Under the pieces are notes generated by a model. It did no database searches. It was not told where the DNA came from and saw only the letters and a program-made list of their open reading frames with translations. From Sipunculus nudus (lineage: Eukaryota; Annelida; Sipuncula; Golfingiida; Sipunculidae), in contig CM049310.1 of NCBI GenBank assembly GCA_026874595.1, positions 14,858,058 to 14,922,057 of the forward strand: a stretch of 64,000 nt of DNA. Direction: 5' to 3'. Positions 63,171-64,000 of this stretch are shown in pieces. Position 1 is the first letter of the stretch; every line of letters begins with the position of its first letter. The position numbers were made by a program, and so were the translations under genes.

Positions 63171-64000
63171 GCATGTATAATTTAGTTTATCATCCAGTTT
63201 CATCAATATATCTTACTTTTCAAGTGTGTCTGAAATAACATAGGAATACAGTGACATATAAATGTAGGATTTACCGTTTTACAAGTCAACATTGTATTTA
63301 CAACAAATTTTGCTGTTAAGACAATAATGAGTAAATTACAAAAATATATTGATAGACAACACTGAATTACGTCCAGTAAACTTTAAAAGCTCAGGCAGTT
63401 TGTCTTGTTCAGTCTATTGAGAAATCCCTTAAAAAGGATGATTAACATAGATTACATATTATTTGTATATTCTCCATTTATTGACTTTTATCTGTTTCCA
63501 TTTCTCACCATTAACCTAGCATGCAACTAGTATCTATGTATAAATTTGCTCATACAGTAAACCATCTCCTAACGACCACCTCAGTACTGGGACCACCATG
63601 GAATTGCAACCACTTTTTTCATGATCCAAATTTTTTTCACTCTTTATATCATATATTTAAACCTCAGAATAGCGGGCACCTCGTTTTTCCGTTTTACAAC
63701 CAAACGGGTGACCTGAACCTGAATGATGAGATTACTAAGTATGGAATTAGTGGTGCCTGGCTAGACGTAGCAGAAGGTCGGGTGCAAACAAATGTATTAT
63801 ATCACTAATAAGTAAAGGGCAGTAGATGAAACAAGTGTAGGGCATAGATCAAAACGTGTTCACGATGATTACACCAGGCCAGGAAGGTTTGCATCATGGT
63901 TTCTTTTCTTTTTATGAGGCCTGTAATAAATTGTACCAGTGATGTATAGGCTCTTAGCTTTTATTAACTCACTGGTCAATATAGATTTACAATTGGTCCA
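63171..64000. other. Start of next GOLGA2 intron
   Basis: From the GC donor to the window edge there is no exon resembling the GM130 C terminus. A stretch near 63545-63790 (GACCACCTCAGTACTGGGAC onwards) looks like another dispersed repeat, with an unsupported open frame at 63521-63808. Confidence 0.6.

Noticed and set aside
1-64000. tRNA, rRNA or CRISPR-type arrays
   Set aside because: No A/B-box pair with a cloverleaf, no rRNA-like stretches; the regular repeats are minisatellites without spacer structure.

Overview
The window is a piece of an AT-rich animal nuclear genome. Its genes have many short exons separated by long introns with GT-AG borders. The repeat content resembles a mollusc, most likely a bivalve: families that start with an AGCTCAG hairpin followed by (CCGT)n-like tracts, families built from AAGGTCAAAGGTCA blocks, and a TATCCCCAGACAA element. 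The bivalve assignment is an inference from repeat style and protein similarity; the species cannot be named.

One gene spans almost the whole window on the + strand. Twenty-six coding exons between 4849 and 63170 join in a consistent reading frame into about 810 residues. They match the cis-Golgi golgin GM130 (GOLGA2) from near its N terminus, through a long coiled coil, to the conserved block containing GEYITLYQTQRN. The initiator exon and the C-terminal exons (GRASP65-binding tail) were not found and probably lie outside. One intron (17854-41803) is about 24 kb. It hosts a nested minus-strand gene for a small RING-finger protein (26257-26736) and many repeats.

Layout: 1-1115 is a 21-bp minisatellite with a 63-bp higher-order pattern. 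1116-4848 is non-coding. 4849-17853 holds the first eight recognised exons, with an internally deleted Ty3/Gypsy element, a TATCCCC-type element and two tandem-built repeats in the introns. 17854-41803 is the giant intron. 41804-63170 holds the other eighteen exons, with a third hairpin-headed element, a LINE 3' end, a complete TATCCCC element with 14-bp terminal inverted repeats, and several minisatellites. 63171-64000 is the start of the next intron, which appears to use a GC donor.

The most unusual item is at 62830-63010: a 157-bp insertion with 12-bp flanking direct repeats. It contains what reads as a type I hammerhead self-cleaving ribozyme, with the CTGATGA and GAAA core boxes, a UA cleavage site and a perfectly paired 6-bp stem I, behind a second hairpin domain. 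It lies inside the GOLGA2 intron on the sense strand. It looks like a very short ribozyme-bearing retroelement (Penelope-like or retrozyme-like). The other observation of note is that the hairpin-headed repeat family seems to carry different internal cargo at the same internal junction.
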